From NCBI RefSeq assembly GCF_019578655.1, contig NC_063262.1, forward strand, positions 7,385,582-7,449,581: a stretch of 64,000 nucleotides of DNA, written 5' to 3'. Shown here one piece after another: positions 37,342 through 48,352 of this stretch. Below the pieces are notes generated by a model. It did not search any database. It was not told where the DNA came from and saw only the letters and a list, made by a program, of their open reading frames with translations. The position numbers were made by a program, and so were the translations under genes. The DNA is from Ricinus communis (taxonomy: Eukaryota > Streptophyta > Magnoliopsida > Malpighiales > Euphorbiaceae). Each line of letters starts with the position of its first letter. Within the stretch, counting starts at the first letter, position 1.

Positions 37342-38527
37342 GATATTGAATAATTGATTCATATTTATTTATTTAAAATTAATAAATGTATTAATTACTC
37401 ATCATTTGGTGTCGAGATTGGACATATATCTAGACTAGAACTAAATAGATTTCTAATAGATTAGAATTTAGATTGAAATTAACTCTTTGAAAAAGCAGGC
37501 TTTCATATGTTAGAAAAAGTTATTTGAAAGAAAAAGTTATTTGAAAGAGTTATTTAGCTTTTCAACATTCCATGGCTGAAAATATTTCAAATAACATTTA
37601 AAATAACAATGAATGATTCTTTCCAATTAATATTGTCAAAGATTTGTATTTTTATCAAGAAGGGCATCAATTCAACAGCATTATTGATTGCCAAAGAGAT
37701 CCTGCCCTATGTCATGTCTTAAGTGTATAATCTTGTCTTAAATCCACAGTAAACAGAGGGTTGCTACATTGAGGTAGGTTCACTAGACATATCATATTGT
37801 CATGTAATTTTTTTACTTCCTCCTGCTCATGAATGTGAGTACCCTAACTAGAAATAGCAAGAACCCTTTTTGTACCTAATACTGTATACAGCATGAACTT
37901 CTTTTACTATGGGGCTACAGCTGTTACCAAGCTAAACTCAAGCACAAAAGAGAAGGTTAGGAACGTCATGCACAAGCACATCAAGACAAAAGAGAGCTAT
38001 TATGAATAGCTGCTTTGTAACAACTCAGAAGATTTATACATTTCTGCTGTCAAAGAAAAATCATATATTTCTCAATCTCAATCTATTACCTAAACCCATT
38101 CAAAAAGTCTAGGCCCACCATGCCAATTTCAGGAAACAAGGACCGTTTTCAAAATCTAAAATGGCAAATCATACGTTTTGATGGGTAAAAGAAAATGAAG
38201 AACTATGGGCGAAACTATTTGTCGGATTTGAATCTCATCAACATCAAAATTAATAACGTTGTGTAAGTATAGTTTAGAACCTGTCTGATTATTCAATAAT
38301 GAAAAAATAAAAGACCAAAATGGAAAATATATAAATATCATACATAAACAAAACATGTCAAAGAGAGCTGAACAATAAACCATTTATGAACTATAAATCT
38401 GCATACACCAATAAAATCCCAAAACAAAAATGAAGAGAGAGGGGTGGGGGGGACCCTGCAAGGGAATTTTACAATGGGTTCTCATGAGAAAGGTAGGCAA
38501 AATGGTACTATTTCATTTTCGGGTAGA
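37342..38527. other. Spacer and 3' flank of the HIPP gene
   Basis: No gene seen. 38390-38527 is likely the 3' untranslated region of the minus-strand HIPP gene. Confidence 0.5.
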
Positions 38528-39095
38528 TTACATGATAGAGCAGGCATTTGGATTGTCATCGCTGAACATGGAACTATAAGGATCTTCATATCTGGTAACT
38601 GTGCCACTTGTGGCAGTGTTTTCAACATTCCGGACATAACCAGGAGGTGCCTTCTTGTCATAAGCCTGAGCTATGTATGGCTGTGCCACTAAATTATAAG
38701 GAACATATGGCCAAATTTCAGCCTTTTTTCCTGTTGACTTTGCCTTCTTCAATACCTTGTTTGGATCAACATACCCTGTTACAGTCACCTTCTGCTGCTT
38801 CCTATTTATCTCCACCTTTTTAACTCCTAGGGAAAATGACAAAACAAACACAATTTTAGCCTCAGATAAAGAGTGCAATTATGATTGATCACTTATGAAA
38901 AGGAAAGAAGGAAAAGCATGCATAAAACATACCACTCATTGAAGACAGGGCATTCTTGACCTTAAGCTCACAGCCATCACAGTCCATCCTGATCTTGAGC
39001 TCTACAGTCTGTAACTGCTTCTTCTTCTTCTTGTATTTATGGCCACTACTTCCCATCAAATCAGATAAATACTCCAAAGTACCTCCAACTCCCAT
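38528..39095 (-). CDS. Heavy-metal-associated isoprenylated plant protein (HIPP)
   Basis: Two exons, 39095-38933 and 38826-38528, give 153 aa. A short N-terminal segment with a KKKKK stretch (22-26) precedes one heavy-metal-associated domain (about 28-92) with MDCDGC, the metal-binding Cys39 and Cys42. The C-terminus is CSIM (150-153), a CaaX box for farnesylation that would tether the protein to membranes or influence nuclear location. The conserved segments GKKAEIWPYVPYNLVAQPYI and AYDKKAPPGYVR place it in the HIPP20-27 type group. Such proteins bind metals such as cadmium, copper or zinc and respond to stress. The split glycine codon at the intron agrees with the family's gene structure. 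Confidence 0.92.
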
Positions 39096-39320
39096 TTTTT
39101 TTCTTTTGATACAAACTTTAATTACAAAGAAAAAAGGGTCTAAAACAAAATTCTGAAAGAAGCACAGAATCTAAAGTTTCAAAATGCAAGCTTTTAAGAG
39201 CTCGAAAGAAGGTGACAAACACCCAGAAAGGTTCTAAAAAAACAACCTAAGGTTTATATGGAAGAGATACAAGAAAACAACAGAAAGAGGAGGGTTTAAG
39301 AAGAGGAGAAGTGAGAAGAT

Positions 39321-39330
39321 GAATTTATAG
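39321..39330 (-). promoter_or_regulatory. TATA box of the HIPP gene
   Basis: CTATAAATTC on the minus strand, about 225 bases before the start codon, implying a long leader. Confidence 0.45.
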
Positions 39331-39339
39331 CAGCAAAAA

Positions 39340-42300
39340 CCAAATTATTACAAATGAGTCACCCACCCCAAGAAGGTACAAGGAACTTCACTTCAAACCA
39401 ATAATGGATTCTTTTCTTGCCTTGTAACAGAAAGAAAAAAAGGATTTATTTTATAAGGCTGCTTGCTTTCTTTCTTTCTTTTCTTCCTCAGATATGTTTC
39501 TTTTACACAGGTCTGCTTCTTATATAGGCATTTCATCCGCTTTAAAACAGGGAAAAGGTGATAGGCCAGCAAAAAAACAAAACAAAAGCTTTATACATGA
39601 TATTTTTGCTCTTCGCTTATCAATGACAGTGTTTTTGGTATTAAATTATGTTTTAAGTTTCTTTATTCAAATATCTTTGTGCTTAGGGTGCAACAATGAA
39701 ATTCTTTTACATAGATGATCCCTATATTATCAAGTATTATTCATAATGTACCCTACCCCAATTATTGTGCCACAGTCAAAACCCAATTTAAGTAATTAAA
39801 AAAAAAAACTTATGATAATTAAAAACAAAAGGTATAACTCCTGATTCTCGAAATACAATTAACTATCCAGTTTTTTCTTTGGAAAGGAGCTATCGGGTGT
39901 CTAAAGTGTATTGTCAGTGTTCCTAAATTATTGGAGAGCTGCTTGTTTTACAGTAATTGTAAGTTCACTTAAATAAAATTGAGTTTTGACATAAATATTT
40001 ATTAAACATTAGATAATTAATTATACATTTTTCTTTAGAAGATATAACTATATCTTGAAATAAAGGAAATAGGCATTTGGCATCATTATGAAGTTGTAAA
40101 TTGTAATTAAAGGAAAAAAAATCCACGGTTTGAGTGTACTATGAAATAAAATAAAGAGAATAGCAGTGAGTAAGAAAGCAGCTGGCGAATTTTCAACAAT
40201 TACACGCATGTTTCCATCCAAAAGCAATCCTACGGTAAATTGAAAGACGCGTGGCATTTATCAACGGTAGAGATGGTTATAGAAGTCTGGTTTCCTCTTC
40301 TTTAGAGGGGGGCCCCTTCCGATTCTTGGCTGTATCTCCATGAGTTGTTTCGGGATTGGTTGCATTTAATTAGTCAGGAGGCGCCTAGAAACTAGGGACT
40401 AGATTCTCTCACGCTCTAGCGACCCGCGTGACTTTACTTAGCATGTTAGTAAAGCTTGCAATTCGTATCTAATCTTTTCTAATTTTATCGTATTAAGATG
40501 TATATATAATATAAAATTAGCTAATTTCAATATAATTATTTAATTAATTAATATCAAAACATCAAAATTTAAATTTCACTACATTTATTAACTGGATTAA
40601 ACTTGTTAATTCGTATAATTCGTTTAATAACAAAATCTTAATAAATATTTTATATTAAAAACTAATCATTATAGTTTTAAAAACATATTTGTTAATTATA
40701 AAATGACTCCAATCTGAAATACTATTTTATAAATAATAAAATTATTTATATAAATATATGAGGAGAGATATTTATACATATAGTTTATAAATTCATTTAA
40801 ATAAATTTATTATTTGTCTCTAATGAATAAGCAAATGAATCCGTTTAAACTTAGTTTTTTTTTTTATATTTTATTTTGCGATTCAAACTTTTAAACTCAA
40901 ACTCGTTAACTATGTAATATATCATGACGTTTAATCGAATTGTATTAAAAATTATTAGTCTCGTATATTACATCCTCAAATTTGGGTTGAGGCATTACAT
41001 TTAAAAACTATGACGAAATATAATCTTCTCATTGAAATAGTGAAATAAAAACTTCACAAGATAATCTACAAATTAATTTAGAAAAAAATTAGAAATATCT
41101 ATTTATCACTTTGGATGTGATTATAAAATTAATCAAATACACATAGGAAAGAAGTTTTAATAACGTTTTTAAGAAAATATATTTATATAATTCATAAAAA
41201 AATAAAAAGCAAATAAAAAAATATATATAATGAGAGTTAAGTATATCTCTGCATATGTATATAAAAATAATAAACAAATCACTTTTGATGTTATTAATAC
41301 GGTAATTATTAATATTTAATAAAATTTTAAATATCTTATTACTATTTTGTAAAAGAAACCACAAATTTATGGAACATATCATATATGGAAAAATAATTTT
41401 TAACATCAAATAATAAACTAATTTAATTTTATAAAAAATAATATATATTATTATAAGAAAATAGAGATTGAAATTAAAAATCTCAAAATGAAGCTCTCCC
41501 ACTCGACTCTTCATATTGGGTTGTGGCGGAGTGGCAATGGGTTATTAGGAAATTGGCACTTTTTCATTAGAAAAGGGCAAAAAAGACACCGACGGTTGCC
41601 GCGGATACCCAGCTGTCATAAAGTTGGTCGTTTAAAAGTATAGTAAACACCAAACTTTGTCAACCTTTATAGATTTCAAATTTGAATCTTGCTGTCTCCT
41701 TTCTTCTCCTTTTATTTATTTAATTAATGAAGAATCTCATTCCTTCTTCTCCTTCTCCATAATCAAAACTTAGAGAGTCTCCCAACAACTTAGAGAGTTT
41801 TCTCACCCTAGATTTTATACAGTTTATTTAATATTATAGTTGGATGTTAACATTATATATCCAAATAATTTACTTTTGATAAATTACGAGGGAATGATTA
41901 ATTGATACTCATTGACTGTTGATATGAAAAAATTATATGATATATCAAAGGTTAATGATGAATTAATCATCATATGTTAAAGATTATAGATTAATAATAA
42001 ATTAATCATGATACACCAAAGGATTAATTATAATTAATCATGATATATCAAAAGTCTTAAAATATGTCAAAGGTCATTTTTTGATATTAGTCATTTCATA
42101 TATATATCATCTATATTTTTTTCATTCAAAAAAGAAAGAAAAAAAATCATAATTTCTTCTCTTATTCGCTTTTCAAGTATGATAAAGTTCAAACATACAT
42201 TAAATTCACTGGTACAGTAGTTGTGTATTTATCAACTACGTTGATCCGTTTTATCCTAGGAAACAAACATCATATCATCTTCAAATACCAATGGTGAGAA

Positions 42301-43214
42301 GTGAATCTGTTTTAAAAAAATTGTGTGATACACCAGCCTCATATTTCTTATGTTCTAACTTTTCTTCACTCGTGTCTTGATCTCGTTATGCTAGTATGCC
42401 AAAATTTATGCTTTGGTGTCTCTTTTTAAACTTAAAAATTCTCAAATTATTAGCATCCTATTCTTCTTACATCGGTGTCTGATTTTATTACTTTGTTGTT
42501 CATATAATTTTATATTATTATTATTATAATCTTGGTAATTATTATTTATTTTTAAATTTTAATTCTAGCATCTGTTTATGTTTATATATTGTTTAACAAT
42601 TTCAACCGTTGTCATTATACAATTTTGATTATTTTTACCTTTTTTCTTTGAAGCGAATATTGTTATCAAAATCATCATTATGAATTTATACTAATTATAT
42701 TTTTTATTTTGAAAATATTTATAGATTTAGTATGATAATATATATAATATATACAAATAAGATTTTCAATTTAATTTTTTTTATAACAAAAATAAAAATC
42801 TAAAGGAAATATGCCATTCACTTCAGAAATTAAAAGATTACGTATTAATAACCTTAGTCTTTATAAGAAATTGAATTCATAAAATGGGAGTGAAGTATAC
42901 AATCAAATAATAAAACTGGATTTAATCAAATATCAAAATAAATATAATTAAATACTTACTTGATATGATTTTATCACTTCTAAAATTATTTATACTAATA
43001 GTTTATCTATGGCGTTGTATGATTATTATTTATTATTTTGAATATAAAATCAAGTTTATACATATCATTTACTAATATTTTTAATATTTAATATTAATTT
43101 TTAATATTTTTAACAATAATAGCAAACTAAATATTTTTAAATATTCTTTTTAAATTTTTAATTATAAAATTGTATTAGTGCAATAATATAAAAATTATTT
43201 TTAAAAGTATTTAT
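39340..43214. other. Long AT-rich spacer
   Basis: No gene supported. 39470-39485 is a short CTTT repeat. 41930-42060 holds imperfect repeats of a GATTAATAATAAATTAATCATGATA type. 41690-41830 is less A/T-biased and CT-rich. The 141-codon minus frame at 41089-41514 is an artefact of A/T composition. Confidence 0.5.
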
Positions 43215-43560
43215 TAGTTAATGTTAGTATTATATAAATTAATACTATCAATATAATTGATATTATAGTTTTTAGGATTAAAAATTTATTATATTATAAT
43301 ATTAAAAATATATTTTAAGATGTTATTTTCTAGAATTAAAATTATAATCTAATTAGAAAGCTAATTTATTAGTTAATATTATATTAAAATATAATTAATA
43401 TGTAATTTTTAGGATAAAATTAATATTATTGTCTGATTAGAAAACTATTTATTAGTTAATATAATATTAAAATATAATTTATATGTTATTTCTTAGAATT
43501 AGAGTCATTATTTAATTAGAAAAATAACTTATTAATCAATTAATTAATAAATAATTAGGA
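43215..43560. repeat. AT-rich tandem repeat, unit about 82-84 bp
   Basis: Three clear copies begin at 43301, 43383 and 43467 with ATTAAAATAT-like starts, each followed by a TTTTTAGRAT word and a TTAGAAAACTAATTTATTAGTT-like block (shown in part). A weaker copy precedes them. Confidence 0.65.
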
Positions 43561-43989
43561 ATCATAAATAATTGACATGGAATGTATTTTATTTTAAAAA
43601 ATATATTTTATTTTATTTTAAAAATTTCTCATTACTGAGGTATATAATTAAATTTGCTTATGATGTTGTATGATTATTTTATTTATTTTCTATTTAAAAT
43701 TTTATTTTATATATTATATATAATCTAATATAATTATATTAATATAAAAAAATAATTTTTATTTTTATTTTTATATTATCTTTATTTATATCTATATCAA
43801 CATTTCTATATGAAATTTTTATATTTTTTATATATTAAGGTAAAAATATATGAAAAGTATATATATTTGTTAGTTTTAATTTTTTTATCTATTTCTTATA
43901 CTAATAAATTCTCATATGTAATAATTATTTTTGATAAATTAGATCGTTATAATTTGTACTATTTATTTTATTATTATTATTTTTTGATG

Positions 43990-43994
43990 TAATA
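43990..43994. repeat. Target-site duplication, left
   Basis: TAATA, repeated exactly at 51235-51239 just outside the right LTR. Confidence 0.85.
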
Positions 43995-46888
43995 TGTAAC
44001 ACCCGGAATTTTTATATATTTAATAATGAGTTTTTATTTAAGTTAATTTTAGCCTCATTATTATTGGGTTTAATTTAAAATGATTATATTTTGGTTATTC
44101 AAATTTTTCCAAATGCATATTTATATAAGTAAAATTATATATTGGAAAATTATGGTAGAATTGTAAAGGATGTGTTTATAAAAGAATTTTGGAAAAATTG
44201 ATTATTTAATTTAATTGTGTGTTAGGACTAAATTGGAAATTTATTTTGGAATAAGGATTGAAAGTATAATTTTATTTTTATGGGGTTTTAATGGAAATTT
44301 GTGAGTTTGGTATTTTCGTAAATAAATATGTCGGTCAGGGGTATTTTTGTAATTGTGTATTTTCAGTAATTCTAATTTGGCCCAAATTAAATAGTTAAGG
44401 GCTTAATTGATAGGCTAAAAAGAAGTTTGGGGGTCAAATTTAATTTCTGCAGGATGAAATTGTAAGTAATTAAGGAAGTTGAGGGACCAAATTGTAATAA
44501 GGAAAAGTTCGGGGGCCTAATGTCGATATTGAAAGAAAAAGAAGTCGGGGAAGAAGAAAGGAGGAGAGAGAGAGAGAGTGCGGCGTCGGGAAGAGAGAGA
44601 AGGGGAAGTTGCAGGCGTCGGCGGCGACCGTCGAAGGCGTGGAGCGTTGGCCGACGGAGCGGCGTGCGCTGGCGAGCGCAGCGGCGATGGCAGCAGCAGC
44701 TCCAGCGGCGGCGGGAATCGCGCGTGTGGCAGCAGCTTCCAGGCGTGTTTCCGGCGTTGTTGGCGGCCGAGTTGGGTGGCGATCGGCTCCTCTCGACGAG
44801 AGCTTTCTTTGGTAGCAGCGGCGACGCCAGTGGTGGCCGAAAACGGAAGATCCGGTGGAGAGAGAAAATGGTGGCAGCCGGCGTTTTTCAGCTTTTCGGC
44901 GAGATCCGGCGGAGGAGGGACGATCGGAGGATGTATCCCGACTCTCCTCAGCTCAAGCTTCGCGATGGCACCGGTTTCGTGGCGATCGGGCTTCGTTTGT
45001 GAATCGACGGTCGAGATCGTCCGCAAATTTCTCCGGATGGTCGGGTGTCAGATCGGAAAATCGAAAGCGGGGATCGTCATCAGCGTCGTTGTGAGTCCGA
45101 TGGTGTGTTCGGATCGTCGATCGGACTCCGGTGGAGGCGAGTCGGACCGGCGGCCGAGCGTCTTGGTAATTTTCTTTAGCCCGTCATTTTTTAGAAATTC
45201 TTAGTTTAATTGTGTCTTTTGGTTTATATTGTGTATTTGATGGTATTTGTGGGTCAAAATAATTGTCTCGTTGCACTTGTGTTTTGTCTTTGTGTGGCGG
45301 GTCGGGAAATAGTGAAGTTTGGGGACCCGACTCCGTTGTTTTAATTGTAAGTATTTGGAGTGTTTTTCCTGGCAGGTCCGGACCCGTTTACTGGGGTAAT
45401 GTTCGTGTTGTAGGGAGGTTCTGAATTTTCGGTAGTTCCCGAGTCGAGATTCTTAGACAGTCAGTCCTAGGAATCTAGACCTAGGATCTATTGTAATTGT
45501 TTCATCGTTTTGATAAATTGTTTTCCGTGATTAGATGATCTGTCTGTTCGGCTCGCTCCTACCGAGACACCTAAGCTGAGCTAGGAGGTCGCCTAATTCT
45601 GTGAGTTAAAGTCATATATCGTTTACGCACGTGTCATGCATAAAATTTGATTTGCTACTGAGAATATTTATTTGCAATTTCAATTTTTCATTCAATTATT
45701 ATTATTATCATTTGCATGATGCTTTTAGTTACTATTTAAATATGTTTTTCCTTTATTACCAATTTTAATATTGCATGATGACTCAGGATGGGACGGCAGT
45801 AGAACATAGGAGTTGGATGAGTGTCCAATATAATATGAGAGAGATAAGAAAAAGGTAAAGAGGTAAAAATTTTGAGAAAGAAAGATTAGGACTACCTTAC
45901 GGTCGAGCATCGCTCTCTGGGCTTAGTAGAGTGTGGTTGCCGGGAGTAAAGGTCCCCGGTCGAGCATTGCTCTGGGCGGCTTATTTGGATATTTAAGTGA
46001 CTGACCGGAGGTAAGGTCCTGGTCGAGCTTTGCTCTCGGGGGCAGTCTTATTAGATTAAGAGAGTCGAATGGCTATTAGATTTCTTATTTGGATACTTAA
46101 GTGACCGGTGGAGGTAAGGTCCCTGGTCGAGCTTTGCTCTCGGCCAGTCTTATTGGATAAGAGAGCCAAAAGGCTAAGGGCCGAGAGTTAAGTGGCCGGG
46201 AGGTAAGGTCCCCGGTCGAGCTTTGCTCTCACAGGGGCGCCGATCCTATTGGAATGAGAGGTTTGAGATGATAGAGTTGAGGTTAGTTGAGACATAAGTG
46301 TTGAAATAATCGAGATTTTAGAGTTGGGATTAGAGTTCTCAAGTAATCTGTCCGTTGCATGTGGAATAAATTTTGTTTAAGCATGGCATGACACATATGT
46401 TTTAACATGACACGTATGGTTCGCGTGATTTATTAATTATTTTAAAATTAAATGAATGTGACATTGAGATATTTGAAACTGTTTTAGATGTATGATTTTA
46501 ACTCACTCTAGACCGAGTCTCCATTTATTGTTTTGATTCGTGGTATTAGTTCTCTCATCGCGACTCTTATTCAAGAACTGACTCCTTCATCATCGGGTGA
46601 AGTATTTGATTTGGTATGTAAAATGGTAAATCTTAGATTCTCCGCAGTAGTAATTAGTATATGTATCGGTTGTAAATTTTCCCGAGCTTCCCGGGTCTCG
46701 CCTAGTATTTTCCGGTAGACCAAGTAATTTTGTAAAGTGTAACTATTAAGATAATTTATGGTTTTAATAATATAAATTTGAGTTGAGATTTGTTTAAATC
46801 GGTGAGTGTCGCTTACTACGGGTTTCGGTGGCCTTAAGCCTACCCATTCCCTAGTCTTGGGTCACGGGCCCAAGGTGGGGTCGTGACA
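43995..46888 (+). repeat. 5' LTR (2894 bp)
   Basis: A/T-rich first 500 bases, then a GC-rich, purine-rich section (44520-45170), an A/T-rich section and a tandem hairpin array (45897-46237). Open frames in the GC-rich section are not conserved in the other LTR, where small insertions and deletions shift them, so I do not call genes. Confidence 0.92.
45897..46237 (+). repeat. Array of five GGTCGAGC..GCTCTC hairpin motifs, 5' LTR
   Basis: Motifs near 45901, 45953, 46016, 46119 and 46208 share GGTCGAGCWTYGCTCTC. The better copies read CCYCGGTCGAGCTTTGCTCT with CGGGG after it, giving stacked stems GAGC/GCTC inside CCCCG/CGGGG. Confidence 0.8.
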
Positions 46889-46892
46889 AAGT

Positions 46893-46903
46893 TGGTATCG
46901 AGC
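46893..46903 (+). promoter_or_regulatory. Primer-binding site (initiator tRNA-Met type)
   Basis: TGGTATCGAGC lies four bases inside the left LTR. It equals the usual plant TGGTATCAGAGC with one base missing. Confidence 0.8.
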
Positions 46904-48341
46904 TTAGGTTTAGATTTCCTTGACCTAAGTTAAGATTTTTCCCGCATCTGCGGAGTTAGGATCAAGTTTGTCTTGTTGTTTTCATTGACTCTAGTGTCTC
47001 GGCCTTCTCTGTTAGGGAGTCGGTCTTTCCTTTCTTGTGAGCTTGTCTTTGGTCTTTGTCACGAGAATAAGCTTGTAGCGATGGGAAGATCCGAGCGCGA
47101 TAGACTCGTCTTTATTTCTTCAAGTGATTAGTGCAGTCCTTTAGAAGCTTTGATTGTTGTTTCGATAGTAGCACCGATCTGTTTTAGTATAGAGCGTGGT
47201 TGCGGTCATGTCATGAGCTCGCCTCGTCATCGCATCGGGCATCGTCTTATTGAGTAACGAAAGTAGTGCACGGGAAGTCGAGTAGATGTCGGAGCTCTAT
47301 GGTTGAGTTTTGGTGATTGTAAGAAGCTTAAGAAAGGTGGCGTATTTTCGGACGCTCGGAATCCGGAGAAACTTAGCGAACATTATTTATTTTTCTAAGT
47401 AGAACAAGTGTTTTAAAATACAATATTGCTCGATTCGGTAAGAATGCATTATGGCATTTCAACGTTAGGCATGCATAAATTCATTTTAGGACATGCATCA
47501 TACATTGTGCATTGCAACCCTTGGTGATAGGGGCATCATCACCTGGCTAGCGATATTGTAGAATTTTATATAAAGAAAAATGGCTAGAGATTTTACGATT
47601 TTGTAAAAGTATTTTCAAGATAATAAAGTTTTTATCGTTGATGATTATAAAGTAAATAAATAAGTAAATTTTTCAAAGTAAATAGTGTTAGCTTGAGAAT
47701 TCTCTGGATGACGGTGAGTTCGTGAGAGTAAGTTTGTGGGTAGGCCCCATGTTAGATAATAAAGGACGCTTTTGGATTTCGGTCAAGGAGGAATCTTGTG
47801 TCGGGATGGCATGGTTGTGTCGGTTGATGCGATCGGATGGATGTTATGTCGAGGATGATGTGATGTAGATGTTAAGGATTTTTACATGCGTGCGAAGGCG
47901 CGTCATTAGGAAGGAAACTTGGTGAGTGGATTTTTGGCGGGATCGAATTGGCCCTTCTTGTGTGGAGACCCTTGGTTTTGTCGGCAGTTGGTGAGGTGGC
48001 ATGTAAGTTGGACTTGCCAGCCAAGTATTAGTAATGTTCTCCGAGGTTAAATCCAGTTGTTTGTAAGTTTGAGCCGAGGGAAGTGTATTTCGATCTTTGC
48101 TCGTGTTGGACCCTTAGTGTGTGGAAGCAAGTGAAGATTTGGTTTCCGAGGGAGTAGTAAGTGAGGATCATGGATTTTCGAGTTCTTGATTTTGTTTAAG
48201 GGTTTTGTCGATGAGTCTTGTGGTTTAGTTAGTTTCGCAGGAAAAGTTTCAGAAATGGGTTGAGATGAGAGGTTCCTAATTAGTTTCGGTCTTAGAGTGT
48301 AGCCCTTTTCTTTTTAAAATTCGAGGTCGAATTTTTTTTTT

Positions 48342-48352
48342 AAGGGGGAGAA
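48342..48352 (+). promoter_or_regulatory. Polypurine tract
   Basis: AAGGGGGAGAA directly before the TGTAAC start of the right LTR, the expected primer for second-strand synthesis. Confidence 0.85.

Larger units (their letters stand above)
46889..48352 (+). other. Non-coding core of the large-LTR element
   Basis: 1464 bp with no open frame of note. The last part (gaggtcgaatttttttt then the purine tract) resembles the tail of Gypsy pol followed by the polypurine tract, suggesting that a deletion removed the coding part of a parent element. Confidence 0.7.

Noticed and set aside
36973..37357. Two overlapping plus-strand frames downstream of the FKBP gene
   Set aside because: They overlap in different frames, run into a CA/TA microsatellite and have no domain.
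41089..41514. 141-codon minus-strand frame, Ile/Phe/Tyr-rich
   Set aside because: Composition of A/T-rich spacer; no membrane-protein family features.
44517..45204. Overlapping 60-208 codon frames on both strands in the GC-rich part of the 5' LTR
   Set aside because: The matching part of the 3' LTR breaks them by indels, several overlap in different frames, and the residue mix (Arg/Gly/Ser) reflects GC-rich purine repeats.
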